DNA of 40,258 nucleotides from JAXFQS01 sp034178815 (GCA_034178815.1 JAXFQS010000047.1:1-40258), one strand, 5' to 3'. Numbered from the stretch's first letter, positions 1 to 8,960 are shown. Notes: generated from the sequence alone by a model not told the origin. Made by a program: numbers and translations.

Positions 1-33
1 TAATCCAGACCAAGAAGCCTCAAGGGAGACAGT

Positions 34-822
34 ATGAAGGGAGTCAGACTCGCGTTCGCCGCCGTCGCCGCGGCCGCCATCGCCATCCACACACTCGCGC
101 AACCCAATCCCCCCGCGACCAATACCCCACCCGTAGCCGCCGCTGCCAACCTCTCCCAGCAGGAGGAACCAACCTCCGCCACCCAAGAAAAGACACCTCT
201 TGAGGCCTGGTGCGAGACCGTCGCCCAAGGCGGACGGACTATGATCTTTCTCGGCCTGCTCTCCGTCCTCGGCCTCGCCTGCGGACTGGAGCGCTTCTGC
301 CACCTGCGCCGCACACGCTTCGTCCCCGACGGACTTGTCCAAGACGCCCTCGAACTCTGGAGTTCCGGCCGCCTGGATGACCTCAAGACCCGTTGCCGCC
401 AAGACAAAAGCGTCCTGGCAAAAGTCATCGAGACCCTCATCGAACAGAAAGACAACCGCGACGTCAACCAAGTCAAAATGTTCGCCGAAGACAAGGCCGG
501 ACGCGAACTCCGCCTCGAAACCCGCCGCTCCGGCATGCTCGGCATCGTCGCCACCCTATCCCCCCTGCTCGGCCTCTTCGGCACCGTCGTCGGCCTTCTC
601 GGAGCCTTCGGCACCGTCGCCGCCATGGGCGACATGGGAGACCCCGCCGCCATGGCAGGCGATATCGGCAAAGCCCTCGTCACTACCGTTGCCGGTCTCA
701 TCATCGCCATGCCCGCCCTCTTCCTCCACCACCTCTTCAACTCCCGCATCGCCCTCTACGGCGTGCTCCTCGAAGAGGAACTCTCCGCCCTGCTCAACGC
801 CTGGTTCGTCAAGAGAGGCTGA
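34..822 (+). CDS. exbB: ExbB/TolQ/MotA-family proton channel subunit
   Basis: A 262-residue inner-membrane protein of the MotA/TolQ/ExbB family, which with ExbD/TolR forms a proton-driven motor for a TonB/TolA-type transducer. Residues 1-22 look like a signal peptide ending in LAQ, followed by a Pro/Ala-rich linker to about residue 55, as in the long ExbB forms. A first membrane helix lies near 70-86. Two more lie near 165-195 and 210-235, within the glycine-rich SGMLGIVATLSPLLGLFGTV and ALVTTVAGLIIAMPAL segments typical of the family. The start has a good Shine-Dalgarno (AAGGGAG, 5 nt upstream). The ExbD gene begins 3 nt after the stop, so the two are co-translated. Family call is firm; which transducer it drives is inferred from the neighbour at 1205. 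Confidence 0.95.
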   Translation: MKGVRLAFAAVAAAAIAIHTLAQPNPPATNTPPVAAAANLSQQEEPTSATQEKTPLEAWCETVAQGGRTMIFLGLLSVLGLACGLERFCHLRRTRFVPDGLVQDALELWSSGRLDDLKTRCRQDKSVLAKVIETLIEQKDNRDVNQVKMFAEDKAGRELRLETRRSGMLGIVATLSPLLGLFGTVVGLLGAFGTVAAMGDMGDPAAMAGDIGKALVTTVAGLIIAMPALFLHHLFNSRIALYGVLLEEELSALLNAWFVKRG

Positions 823-825
823 CCC

Positions 826-1242
826 ATGGCTATCCGCCTCGACACCGACAAGGGGCTCGATGTCCAGATGACATCGATGATAGACTGCATCTTCCTCCTG
901 ATCATCTTCTTCCTCGTCTCCTCGCAGATGAAAAAGGTCGAGAAAGAACTGCCCGTCAACCTCCCCGATTCCGCCGCCGCCCTCAATGTCAAAGCCGCCC
1001 CCGACATGATCGTCATAGGCATCGACAACAACGGCTCCTTCTACATCGGCGGCGAACCCGTCGGCTACGAAGCCCTCCAGAGCAAACTGCGAGCAGCGGC
1101 CGCCGCAAATCCCGACAGGAGGATTCGCATCGACGGCGACGAGTCCGCCCCCTTCAGCAGCCTCGTCCACATCTTCGACATCTGCCAATTCGAAGGCTTG
1201 ACCAATGTCGGCATCAACACACGCGTCGACCGCGGACGCTAG
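826..1242 (+). CDS. exbD: ExbD/TolR-family biopolymer transport protein
   Basis: A 138-residue ExbD/TolR protein, the partner of the ExbB-type channel just upstream. It has a short cytoplasmic N-terminus, one membrane helix (about residues 19-33) carrying the conserved acidic residue in SMIDCIFLLIIFFLV (Asp20), and a periplasmic domain of about 95 residues with the usual IGIDNNGSFYIGG and RRIRIDGDE strands. Length is normal for the family. Its 3' end overlaps the next gene by 38 bp in another frame, which suggests translational coupling with the 799-residue transducer-like protein. In TonB/Tol systems the Asp of this helix carries protons through the ExbB/ExbD pore. Confidence 0.94.
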   Translation: MAIRLDTDKGLDVQMTSMIDCIFLLIIFFLVSSQMKKVEKELPVNLPDSAAALNVKAAPDMIVIGIDNNGSFYIGGEPVGYEALQSKLRAAAAANPDRRIRIDGDESAPFSSLVHIFDICQFEGLTNVGINTRVDRGR

Positions 1243-3604
1243 CGGCAGAGAACGCACCATACAGGAGCCCCGCGATTCCCGCGAAGAACTCCTTCGCGAA
1301 GTGCGCGACCTAGAAACCCGTCGCCGCCAATCGCGCCGAGGTGCCCCCTTGTGGTATTTCCTTTCGGTGGCTGCGCACCTTGCCGTCTTCGGCCTAGTAG
1401 TCTGGTTTACACCCCTGCGGGAAGTCGTCAAAGACGCCGTCCGGAAGACTCCGACGCGTCCGGTGCAGTCGGTGCAGAGCGTCCAGCGGATGAGCCGCTT
1501 GATCGAACGGGCGCAGGAGCGTACCGTGCGGTCGGATGCGGTCGCAGTCCGGAATGTCCGTGAGCAGTTGGAGGCGATACGGGAGGAGTTCGCGTCGAAC
1601 TATGTCGCGTATGCCGTCGCCGCCGCGAAGGAAGCGGTGCCGAATCTGGAGCGGATGTTGTCGGAGGCGAGCCGGCAAAGCGAGTCGGTCTCCCGTCAGA
1701 TGCGCGAGCGGCTGCGTCCTGCGGCGGAACTGGCGCGGCAGAAGGCTTTGGAGAATCCCGAGCAGGCGAACCCTGTGGTAGAGGACTTTGCCGCCAAGCA
1801 GATGGAGGCGATGAAAATCCAGAACGAGGTGACGAAGGCATTGGAGCAGGCTTTGAACCTTGCCCAGCTTTCGGTTATGCCCGAGACGGCGAAGCGGATA
1901 GAGTCTGCGTCGCGGAAGCAGCATGAGGCATTCGAGGCCCAGCAGGCGGTGAAGGGGGAACTGGAGCGGGCTCGGCACGAGGCGTTGGTGGCGCATGTGC
2001 GGCAGAAGCAGTTGCGTGACACGCATTTGTGGAAGTCGAACTTGACGAACCAGATGGCGCAGGCGAACCGGGAACTGGCGCAGATTGAGCAACGCAAGGC
2101 GGACTATCGCACAGAGGTGGCGGCGCATCAAGGGAAGAAGCAGGCGGCGGAGGCGATTGTCGAGCGGCTGAAGCGGGAGGCTCCGAAACTCTCGAGCGCG
2201 GACGATTTGGCGGCGAACCGCCGGGAGCGGGAGCAGGCGGAGCGGACGATTCGGGATGCGGAGCGGTTTATGGCGGCGAAGGCTCGGGATGTGGAGCAGT
2301 TGGACAAGCGGCGGGAGCAGCACGAGAAGCGGGTGGCGCGGCTGAGGGAGGATGTGCGGAAGGTGAATCTGCGGGAGGCGTCTCAGGTGGCGGAGATTCG
2401 TCTGGGGCAGGAGGCGGCGGGGCGGGCGAAGAATCGTCTGACGGTCTTGCAGGAGCAGGCGCTGCGGCATCAGCAGGAGGTGGCGCGGTTGCTATCGGAT
2501 GCGATGAAGGAGGGGAGGAGGGAGGTGCCGAAGCCTGAACTTTTGGCGCAGCGGGTGGTGGCTGAGTCTCGGGAGGGGGAGCGGAGTCTGGGGCGGATGG
2601 ATGTGGCGGAACTTTACCGGTCGGCGCGGTCTGAGGAGGCTCGGATTGTCGAGACCTACCGCGATGTACGGGCGCTGGAGCGGGCGATGCTGGCGAATAT
2701 GTCGCTTGAGATGGCGCGGAAGATGACGGATGCGGCGACGCCGAACCGGCGGGAGATTGATACTTCGGTCTTGCGGGAGGATGTGCGCACGGCGGCGCAG
2801 TTGGAGGCGTTCAAGGCGAGGTTGGGGGAGGTGGTTCGGGAGACTTCGAGCATTCGCGCCTCTGTCGAGTCGCTGCTTTCGACGGCGTCCGCGAGCCGGC
2901 GGGCGCATTCGGAGGGGTTCAGCGTGGGGTTCATCAACGAGCGGGCGGCGCAGTTGCGTCGCGAGAGTGCGGCGGCCGCGGAGGATGAGGGGCAGGTGGC
3001 GAAGGATTTGACGGGGGCTTCGAGCGGTGCGCGTCAGGAGTCGCAGGGGATATTTCCGGGGCTTCCGGCGGTGACGCGGGCGCAGGAGATGCCGGGGCAG
3101 GTCTTCGGGCGGACGATTTCACCGCGCGGGGTGAAGGGGCAGTGGATGGCAATCACGAGTTGGTATGTTATCGGGCCGTTCCCGAATCCGCAACGGGTGA
3201 ACATCGACCGCAAGTTCCCGCCAGAGACGGTGCTGGATTTGGATGCGACCTATGTAGGGAAGGACGGGCGGCTGATTCGATGGGCCTATCTGCAGGCGCC
3301 GCGCGCGCGGATTATGCCGAAGAACGCCGAACCCTACGGCATCTGGTACGCCTACACGGAGGTGCGCTGCGAGCAGGCGTGCGACCTCTGGGTCGCGGTG
3401 GGCAGCGACGACAAGTCGAAAATCTGGCTCAACGACCAGATCATCTGGGAGAGCGTCCCGTGGCACAAGGAGTGGCGCATCAACGAGGGCTACCGCAAGG
3501 TTCACTTCAAGGCAGGGCGCAACCGCATTCTCTACCGCATCGAGAACGGGCAGAACACGATGGGCTGGTCGCTGATTCTGGCAACTTCCGCCATCAAGGA
3601 GTAG
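1205..3604 (+). CDS. TonB/TolA-like transducer: one TM helix, long coiled coil, C-terminal jelly-roll domain
   Basis: A 799-residue protein that begins inside exbD (38 bp overlap). Residues 1-48 are charged and cytoplasmic. Residues 49-68 are one membrane helix containing S54-VAA-H58, the SxxxH spacing of TonB and TolA helices. From about 75 to 620 it is almost continuous charged helix (Glu/Arg/Gln/Ala-rich), comparable to TolA domain II but longer. About 643-797 is a beta-rich domain with W-YVIGPF near its start, a VGSDDKSKIWLND segment and a final aromatic NRILYRIENG strand, typical of jelly-roll domains appended to PVC-group secreted proteins. No TonB or TolA C-terminal domain is present. 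Position after exbB-exbD and the SxxxH helix argue for a proton-driven transducer. Its envelope target is unknown. Third-position codon choice shifts from C to G near base 1400. Confidence 0.85.
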   Translation: MSASTHASTADASGRERTIQEPRDSREELLREVRDLETRRRQSRRGAPLWYFLSVAAHLAVFGLVVWFTPLREVVKDAVRKTPTRPVQSVQSVQRMSRLIERAQERTVRSDAVAVRNVREQLEAIREEFASNYVAYAVAAAKEAVPNLERMLSEASRQSESVSRQMRERLRPAAELARQKALENPEQANPVVEDFAAKQMEAMKIQNEVTKALEQALNLAQLSVMPETAKRIESASRKQHEAFEAQQAVKGELERARHEALVAHVRQKQLRDTHLWKSNLTNQMAQANRELAQIEQRKADYRTEVAAHQGKKQAAEAIVERLKREAPKLSSADDLAANRREREQAERTIRDAERFMAAKARDVEQLDKRREQHEKRVARLREDVRKVNLREASQVAEIRLGQEAAGRAKNRLTVLQEQALRHQQEVARLLSDAMKEGRREVPKPELLAQRVVAESREGERSLGRMDVAELYRSARSEEARIVETYRDVRALERAMLANMSLEMARKMTDAATPNRREIDTSVLREDVRTAAQLEAFKARLGEVVRETSSIRASVESLLSTASASRRAHSEGFSVGFINERAAQLRRESAAAAEDEGQVAKDLTGASSGARQESQGIFPGLPAVTRAQEMPGQVFGRTISPRGVKGQWMAITSWYVIGPFPNPQRVNIDRKFPPETVLDLDATYVGKDGRLIRWAYLQAPRARIMPKNAEPYGIWYAYTEVRCEQACDLWVAVGSDDKSKIWLNDQIIWESVPWHKEWRINEGYRKVHFKAGRNRILYRIENGQNTMGWSLILATSAIKE

Positions 3605-3605
3605 C

Positions 3606-5057
3606 CCGGACGCCGCCTTTTGGGTTCCATTCCAGTCTGCCTTTTCGCCCCGGGCGGTTGCCATCTGCGGGAGCGGTTCTCGGGCGATTCGCTATGCGGT
3701 CTACGACTTTCTGGAGCGCGAGTGGGGCGTCAGGTTCTACACCGAGGATTGCGAAGTCATCCCCACGCGCGATACCCTCTCGGTCAAGGCCGGGACGCGC
3801 TACCGCCACGCGTCGCCCTTCGAGCGCGTCGGGATTGGTTTCTGCAGCCGGCAGTTCGGCGCTAAGGTTCGGATGGACTGGGGCGGCGCGGAGGAGAACG
3901 GCGGTTGGCCTGACCTCTCTGTCCCATTCGGTTCGCACAACCTGGGAGATCGCCTGCTCTCCCCGAAGCAGTACTTCGGGCAACATCCCGAGTGGTACGC
4001 CTTGCGCGGCGGCAAGCGCACGCCGCACACCCAACTCTGCTACTCCAACCCCGAAGTCCTCCCGGCCATCATCGGCGAAATCCGCCAGTGGGCTCAAGAA
4101 GCCAAGGTCAACGAATGCAGGGGCCAGGTCTCCTGCGACCTTGGATTCCTAGACAACTTCGACTTCTGCCAGTGCCAGCCCTTCGCCGAACTCCTCAAGA
4201 AGGTAGGCGACTATTCCGGTCTCGCGCTCCAAGTAGCCAACACCATCGCTTCCGCCCTGGAGCGTGAATTCCTCCGCATGACCTACCCCACGCTCGCCTA
4301 TTGGGGCTGGGAGAAGCCGCCAGCCAAACCCCACCCCGCACACCACAATGTCTACATCCACCTTTGCGCCGGTGGCAACAAGGCCCTGCCCATCCGCGTC
4401 CAGCCCGAAACCACCGTCCACCTCCACGGCTATGACGCGACGCGGAACTGGTTCAAGCCAGCCGCTTTGGCGAAGTCTTGGCTGCTCTTGAGGGGCGCGC
4501 TGGAAAAGACCAAGGGCGATGCTAGGGCGCATCACGAGGTCGACAAGGTCTACGGAGGCCTTCTGGAACTGCTTATCTTTTATCACCAGGAAACCAAGAT
4601 GGCGCTCGCGAAGGTTGCCCCCGAAAGGAAGTTTCCTAGGCGGCTGGAACTGGTGGAGGAGTATGCGCAGGTGACCAAGAGGTGCGGTGCCGGGTGGTTC
4701 AGGGAAAGGGACGGGGAGGTGTCGGGGTATGAGGATGGGTGGGGGTTTCGTGGGTGCACGAATCTGGTGTTGAAGGGGTGGCGTTTCTCGACTTCGCATC
4801 CGGTGAGTTGCCGGGGGCGTATCGTGAAAATCGAGCCGGAGGTTCATACCTATGAGGTGGCGTTCGAGCCTGGCACCGAGCCGCCCGTGGGGGCTCATCT
4901 GATGGGGGTGGTGATTGAACCGCCATGCCGGGACTTCTTTTTCTCGGACTTCAGCATCGGCCGCGAGGGGGCGGAGGAGTATTTCGCGACGGGGGCGTTC
5001 GTGTCATACCGCCGGTCGCGGACGCGCCGATGGCCGGGGCGGCTGTGGCGGCGTTGA
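3606..5057 (+). pseudogene. 5'-truncated DUF4838 (GH20-like) glycosidase remnant
   Basis: The reading frame is open from the stop of the preceding gene but has no ATG, GTG or TTG before 3873. Homology to DUF4838 proteins starts well upstream of that ATG: AIRYAVYDFLEREWGVRFYT is encoded from 3684, and in intact relatives this motif follows an N-terminal domain and a signal peptide. Further on, RTPHTQLCYSNPEVL and the Cys-rich FDFCQCQPF match the central domain. After about base 4400 the usual barrel continuation is replaced by a poorly matching stretch, which suggests an internal deletion. The end (arginine-rich, 5057) looks frameshifted. DUF4838 proteins are exported carbohydrate-active enzymes; this copy lacks an export signal. 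A 394-residue product from 3873 is possible but would lack the N-terminal domain. Confidence 0.72.
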
Positions 5058-5064
5058 CGCTTCC

Positions 5065-5153
5065 GGCTGGTACGCAGGAATTGCCCCTGAAGGTTGCCAT
5101 TTTCGGGGGCGTTTGGTGCGTAGGAACTACTCTCGGAGATTGGTATCTCCGCC
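5065..5153 (+). repeat. Degenerate 24-bp tandem repeat array A
   Basis: Three to four imperfect units: 5065-5090, 5091-5114 (AGGTTGCCATTTTCGGGGGC...), 5115-5138 and a partial unit to 5153. It lies between the DUF4838 remnant and the convergent polymerase gene and covers the polymerase stop codon (5127-5129). A perfect 7-bp hairpin with a 4-nt loop lies at 5134-5151. Same family as the arrays near 10965, 14985, 23475, 31130, 32387 and 38352. Confidence 0.6.
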
Positions 5154-6641
5154 GTCGGGCGGTTGGCGGGGATCGGGCGTGATGCCGCCGTGGCGCCGCT
5201 TGCCGAGGTGGTTGCTGCCGCGGTGGACGACTTCCCTTCCGAAGCGGTCGGCCAGACGCGCCATCGTCTCCTGCAGGCGCACCTCCTTTTCCCGCGCGAG
5301 CGCCTTTCGGTGCGCCTCGTCGCGAGCCCCCTTGTCGGCGAAAAGGTCGGTCTGGACGACCTCTGCGGGGGTGGCGGGCGCGGCGGCATCGACAAGCCCG
5401 TTCGCCGCCACGGTCACCCTTTTGACGGAGAGCAGACGGTCGACGCACCGATCCAGAATCTCGGCAACGCCGGCCTTCAGTTCCGCCCCCGAAGCGGTCG
5501 GAACCTTGAAGTTGAACGAGCCGTGCGATGGCTTCGGAACGAGTCGCCCGTAGGCATCCTTCTTGAGCGGCCCCGTGTAGCGGACGGGACGATTCGCGTC
5601 CTGCACATTCTCCCGGTCGTAGTCCACCGTTAACGCAATCTGCGCCGCGCGAACGCCCTTGCGGACGAGTTCGAGCGAGACCCCTTCGGCGAGTTCGAGC
5701 GCGATGGACTTCGCCTGCGCAAAGGAGACCGGCACGCCCAGCACATGCCCCGAACTCAGGCTTCGCTGTGCCGGCGTCCGCGCCAACCAGTCCGCCACCG
5801 TCTCGGGCTCCAGCCCCCACGCGTGGTTGATGAGTGCTGCGGCGTTCGCACCAAACCTCCGCCGCAGCGCCTCGGCATGAGTGCGGGAGAATTCCGCCAA
5901 CTGCCCCAGCGTGTAGATGCCCATCTCCGCCAGCCGCTGAGCCGTTGCCCGTCCCACCATCCAAAAGTCCGTCAGCGGCCGGTGGTTCCAAAAGTTCCGG
6001 CGGAAAGTCGCTTCGTCCAATTCCGCGATACGCACACCGTCCGCCCCCGCCTCCATCCGCTTGGCGAGGATGTCCATAGCCACCTTGCAGAGAAAAAGGT
6101 TCGGGCCAATCCCCGCCGTCGCGGTAATCCCCGTCTCCCGCAGAACCTCGCGAATCAACCCCGCGGCAAGTTCCCGCGCCGTCCCGCCGTGGCTTGCCAG
6201 ATAGGCCGTCGCGTCAATGAACACCTCGTCAATCGAGTAGGCGAAGAGATCCTCCGGCGCAATACTCTTGAGGTAGATGCCGCGAATCTTCTGGCTCGTC
6301 GCAAGGTAACAATCCATCCTTGGTGCAACCGTCAGATAGTCGATTGCCAGCGTTGGATCGCGGTCGAGTTCCGCCTTGGAATGGCTCCCCTTCGCGTCCT
6401 TCCCGCACCCCCTTTGCGCGTTTAGGCGGGAGACCATCCTGCCCACCTCGAAGAGCCGAGCCCGCCCGGGAACGCCCAGATTCCTAAGCGCCGGCGTGAC
6501 CGCTAGGCAGATGGTTTTCTCGGTTCGGGTCGGGTTGGCGACGACCAGAAGGGTGTCCAGCGGATCAAGTCCTCGGTTGGCGCATTCGACCGAGGCGAAG
6601 TAGGACTTTAGGTCTATGGAGATGCAGGTTCGGCGGGACAA
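5127..6641 (-). CDS. Y-family (UmuC/DinB-type) translesion DNA polymerase
   Basis: A Y-family polymerase of about 504 residues. The catalytic palm is clear: IDLKSYFASVE near the N-terminus (first metal-binding Asp) and YSIDEVFIDA (second acidic pair). The helix-hairpin region is ITATAGIGPNLFLCKVAMD. It resembles the UmuC-like subgroup, with RTEKTICLAVTPAL after the first motif, more than classical Pol IV. A little-finger domain and a charged tail follow. The frame is open upstream to 6908, but that extension is Pro/Arg-rich and would run through the preceding gene. I therefore chose a TTG at 6641 with GGGAG about 8 nt before it, leaving 58 nt after the DRTGG gene. The end lies in repeat array A. 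It is the last gene of the minus-strand block; no SOS box was recognised. Confidence 0.85.
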   Translation of the reverse strand: MSRRTCISIDLKSYFASVECANRGLDPLDTLLVVANPTRTEKTICLAVTPALRNLGVPGRARLFEVGRMVSRLNAQRGCGKDAKGSHSKAELDRDPTLAIDYLTVAPRMDCYLATSQKIRGIYLKSIAPEDLFAYSIDEVFIDATAYLASHGGTARELAAGLIREVLRETGITATAGIGPNLFLCKVAMDILAKRMEAGADGVRIAELDEATFRRNFWNHRPLTDFWMVGRATAQRLAEMGIYTLGQLAEFSRTHAEALRRRFGANAAALINHAWGLEPETVADWLARTPAQRSLSSGHVLGVPVSFAQAKSIALELAEGVSLELVRKGVRAAQIALTVDYDRENVQDANRPVRYTGPLKKDAYGRLVPKPSHGSFNFKVPTASGAELKAGVAEILDRCVDRLLSVKRVTVAANGLVDAAAPATPAEVVQTDLFADKGARDEAHRKALAREKEVRLQETMARLADRFGREVVHRGSNHLGKRRHGGITPDPRQPPDGGDTNLRE

Positions 6642-6699
6642 CAGATTCGCTCCCGTGGGGCTGGAGGCCGTGTTGGAAAGCGGGTCGGGATGTGCCTCC

Positions 6700-7191
6700 T
6701 CAGGGCTTCGGGGGCGCCGCGGAGTTGAGCGAAGAGAGAGACACGGGAGAGGTTGGCGGAATAGTGAATCCAGGGGCCTTTGCGGCGCGCTCCGTCTGGG
6801 CGGAGAAGGGCCCTTGTGAGGGCGCGGAAATAACAGGCACGCCCCGGCTGGAATGCGGCAAAGGGGGTAGAAATGGGGCGACGGCAAGCGCGGCGCGGTA
6901 CTGGTCAAGGGGCGTTCTCAGAAGCGCGAGATGGTGTTCGCCTGCCGCACGGAGCAGGTCGTCGGGAACCGCGCGATTGTGGCAAATGAGGAGCGCAGGG
7001 GCGCCCCGGTGAAGGGCGACGGCAAGAGCGTTAAGGTGGCTCTGGATAGTCCCGAAGAGTGCACCCTTGGGACAGTGGGCGAGGGCATCGGAGAGCAGAT
7101 CGCTGAAGTAGGCCGTGGAGAGATCCGCGTCCGGAGCAGCATCGGCAAGAATCTCGAAACCGCAACGGTGTGCCAGGTCGGAAGGGTGCAT
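6700..7191 (-). CDS. DRTGG-domain protein
   Basis: A 163-residue protein whose first 115 residues match the DRTGG-type domain seen in HPr-kinase-associated and phosphotransacetylase proteins. The most telling parts are YFSDLLSDALAHCPKGALFG, the central IQSHLNALAVALHRGAPALLI and a final LLRTPLDQY. The last 45 residues are Pro/Ser-rich and probably disordered. No kinase domain is attached. The domain is thought to bind ligands and regulate, so the role here is open. It starts 14 nt after the M50 protease gene with no obvious Shine-Dalgarno, consistent with translation by re-initiation in the operon. Confidence 0.7.
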   Translation of the reverse strand: MHPSDLAHRCGFEILADAAPDADLSTAYFSDLLSDALAHCPKGALFGTIQSHLNALAVALHRGAPALLICHNRAVPDDLLRAAGEHHLALLRTPLDQYRAALAVAPFLPPLPHSSRGVPVISAPSQGPFSAQTERAAKAPGFTIPPTSPVSLSSLNSAAPPKP

Positions 7192-7205
7192 GGGAACGGG
7201 CGCGG

Positions 7206-8090
7206 TCAGGTGCGGTGGATGTCCGTGCGCCGCTTGCGGCCGCTACGGTCATAGGGCGGCGGCGAGACCAGCACCTCGTCGTCCGGAGGCGGTTCGTCGA
7301 ACGGATCGGGTTGGCTCCTCCGCCGCTGCCAGCGAGTAAAGAAACTCTCCGGCTCGCGGTCGGAAGACCAGTCGCTCGCCACCATCAGATACTCTTGCTC
7401 CGCCGCTTGGAAAATCATCCATCCAATGAGCGCGCGGAAGAGCCCTCCGCCACCTAAAAGAATGTTCAGGATAAAGCCGAAAATGCCCCCGACCGGAAAC
7501 GAAATCTGCATCCCGAAGAACCCCAAGACCCCCGTGAGCATCATATAGATCGCCAAATATCTCCCGATGCGAGCCGCCCACCAAGTCGCCCGCCTCCGGC
7601 TCATTTGGAACTGCAGAGCCGCCCTCAAAATGCGCCCGCCGTCCATCGGAAACGCCGGTAGCAGATTGAACACCCCCAGCATCAGATTCGTCATCATTCC
7701 CCACCAGCAAACTAGACAGAGAAAACTATTGCCCGGCACCACCATCAGCCCCAGCAACAGCCCCGCCCCCAGCAACAGACTGCTCGCCGGCCCGGCCGCC
7801 GCCATCAGCAACTCCTGCCAACCTTTCGCCGGCAGACGCGTGAAACTCGCACACCCTCCGAGCAGTTGCAGCGTGATGCAACTCACCCGCCCGCCGAACC
7901 GAAGCCCGACCACCGTGTGCGCCAGTTCGTGCGCCAGAATCGACCCCAGCAGCAACACCGTGTAGACCAGTCCCTCGAACAGCCCCCCCAGTTGGAAGAT
8001 CATATAGAGTGCCAGGAAAACAACTGAAAAATCAAGCACCACCGGTATACCCCAAATCGTCCCCAGCCGATAAGAATTGAACGACAACAT
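7206..8090 (-). CDS. Site-2-protease-type M50 membrane metalloprotease
   Basis: A 294-residue polytopic protease of the M50 family (SpoIVFB-like branch). The zinc-binding motif HELAH is at residues 54-58 in an early membrane helix. The third ligand lies in NLLPAFPMDGGRIL at about 142-155, which is the NxxPxxPxDGG motif of the family. Five or six hydrophobic helices are visible, and the tail after about 250 is hydrophilic and acidic. No PDZ or CBS domain was found, so it is a minimal form. Such enzymes cut membrane-embedded substrates, often to release a regulator; no obvious substrate is encoded nearby. It starts 3 nt after yicC. Confidence 0.92.
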   Translation of the reverse strand: MLSFNSYRLGTIWGIPVVLDFSVVFLALYMIFQLGGLFEGLVYTVLLLGSILAHELAHTVVGLRFGGRVSCITLQLLGGCASFTRLPAKGWQELLMAAAGPASSLLLGAGLLLGLMVVPGNSFLCLVCWWGMMTNLMLGVFNLLPAFPMDGGRILRAALQFQMSRRRATWWAARIGRYLAIYMMLTGVLGFFGMQISFPVGGIFGFILNILLGGGGLFRALIGWMIFQAAEQEYLMVASDWSSDREPESFFTRWQRRRSQPDPFDEPPPDDEVLVSPPPYDRSGRKRRTDIHRT

Positions 8091-8093
8091 CGC

Positions 8094-8960
8094 CTACTCC
8101 ACATTCTGAATCTGCTCGCGAACCGTCTCCAGTTTCGCCTTGAACGCAATCACCAGCGAAGTCACCTCCGCATCATTAGCCTTCGACCCCGTCGTGTTGA
8201 TTTCGCGGAACAACTCCTGGCAAAGGAAATCCAGCGCCCGCCCGCACGGCTCCCCACCATCGAGCAGCCTCCCCGCGTGCTCCAGATGCGCCCCCAAACG
8301 CGTCAACTCCTCCGACACATCGCAACGATCCGCAAAAATCGCAACCTCCCGCTCCAGCGTTCCGGCATCCAGCGCAACCCCCTCTGAAAGCAATCCCTCA
8401 AGCCGCCCCTTAAGCACCTCCCGGTACCGCTCCGGCACACCCGCCGCCCGCTGCAAAACTTCCTCCCGCAGCCGTCCCAACTCGCCAAACCGTTCGCGCA
8501 AATCAACCTCCAGCAGCGAGCCTTCCCTCCTTCGCATCGAATCGAGCCCCTCCAACGCCTCCGACACCACCCTTAAAACAATCTCCTTGATAGCCTCGTC
8601 CGGCTCCGGTAGCGCGCTTCCTCTCAGGAAATCCGGGCACTGCAAAAGCGACGATGCCTTCAAATCGTCCGCCAGATCCAGTTCCTTCGCCAGCCGCCGC
8701 AGGAGTGCAACCTGTTCTCTCAGGGATTGGCACATTCCCGCGTCGTCCGAATACGCCACCGCCACATTCACCTTCAGATAGCCACGGGCGCATCGTTGGC
8801 GCGCCAGCGCCTGAACCGCGGGCTCCAGCGAGAGCCACTCTCTGGGCAGCGCCACGGTGCAGTCAAACTGTTTTCGGTTCACGCAGGAGAGTTCCACTGC
8901 CAACCGGAGGTTGCCTTGTTCGGCCGCGGCTCGTCCGAATCCGGTCATACTTTTAATCAT
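8094..8960 (-). CDS. yicC: YicC/YloC-family endoribonuclease
   Basis: A 288-residue protein of the YicC/YloC family, normal in length. The N-terminus MIKSMTGFGRA followed by VELSCVNRKQFD and the C-terminus FLCQELFREINTTGSKANDA...REQIQNVE are both signature segments. Family members are RNA endonucleases acting in RNA turnover. In many bacteria the gene sits beside gmk; here it is between the polyprenyl synthase and the M50 protease. Its start codon overlaps the stop of the upstream gene (ATGA), implying translational coupling. Confidence 0.95.
   Translation of the reverse strand: MIKSMTGFGRAAAEQGNLRLAVELSCVNRKQFDCTVALPREWLSLEPAVQALARQRCARGYLKVNVAVAYSDDAGMCQSLREQVALLRRLAKELDLADDLKASSLLQCPDFLRGSALPEPDEAIKEIVLRVVSEALEGLDSMRRREGSLLEVDLRERFGELGRLREEVLQRAAGVPERYREVLKGRLEGLLSEGVALDAGTLEREVAIFADRCDVSEELTRLGAHLEHAGRLLDGGEPCGRALDFLCQELFREINTTGSKANDAEVTSLVIAFKAKLETVREQIQNVE

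Noticed and set aside
556..1431. A 291-residue minus-strand open frame opposite exbB/exbD
   Set aside because: Acidic low-complexity shadow of the GC-rich coding strand; exbB and exbD are unambiguous.
3620..3690. A further copy of the intergenic repeat (GGTTGCCATCTGCGGGAGC) before the DUF4838 remnant
   Set aside because: This stretch reads in frame as VAICGSGSRAIR, which fits the protein family just before VYDFLE, so it is better explained as coding remnant.
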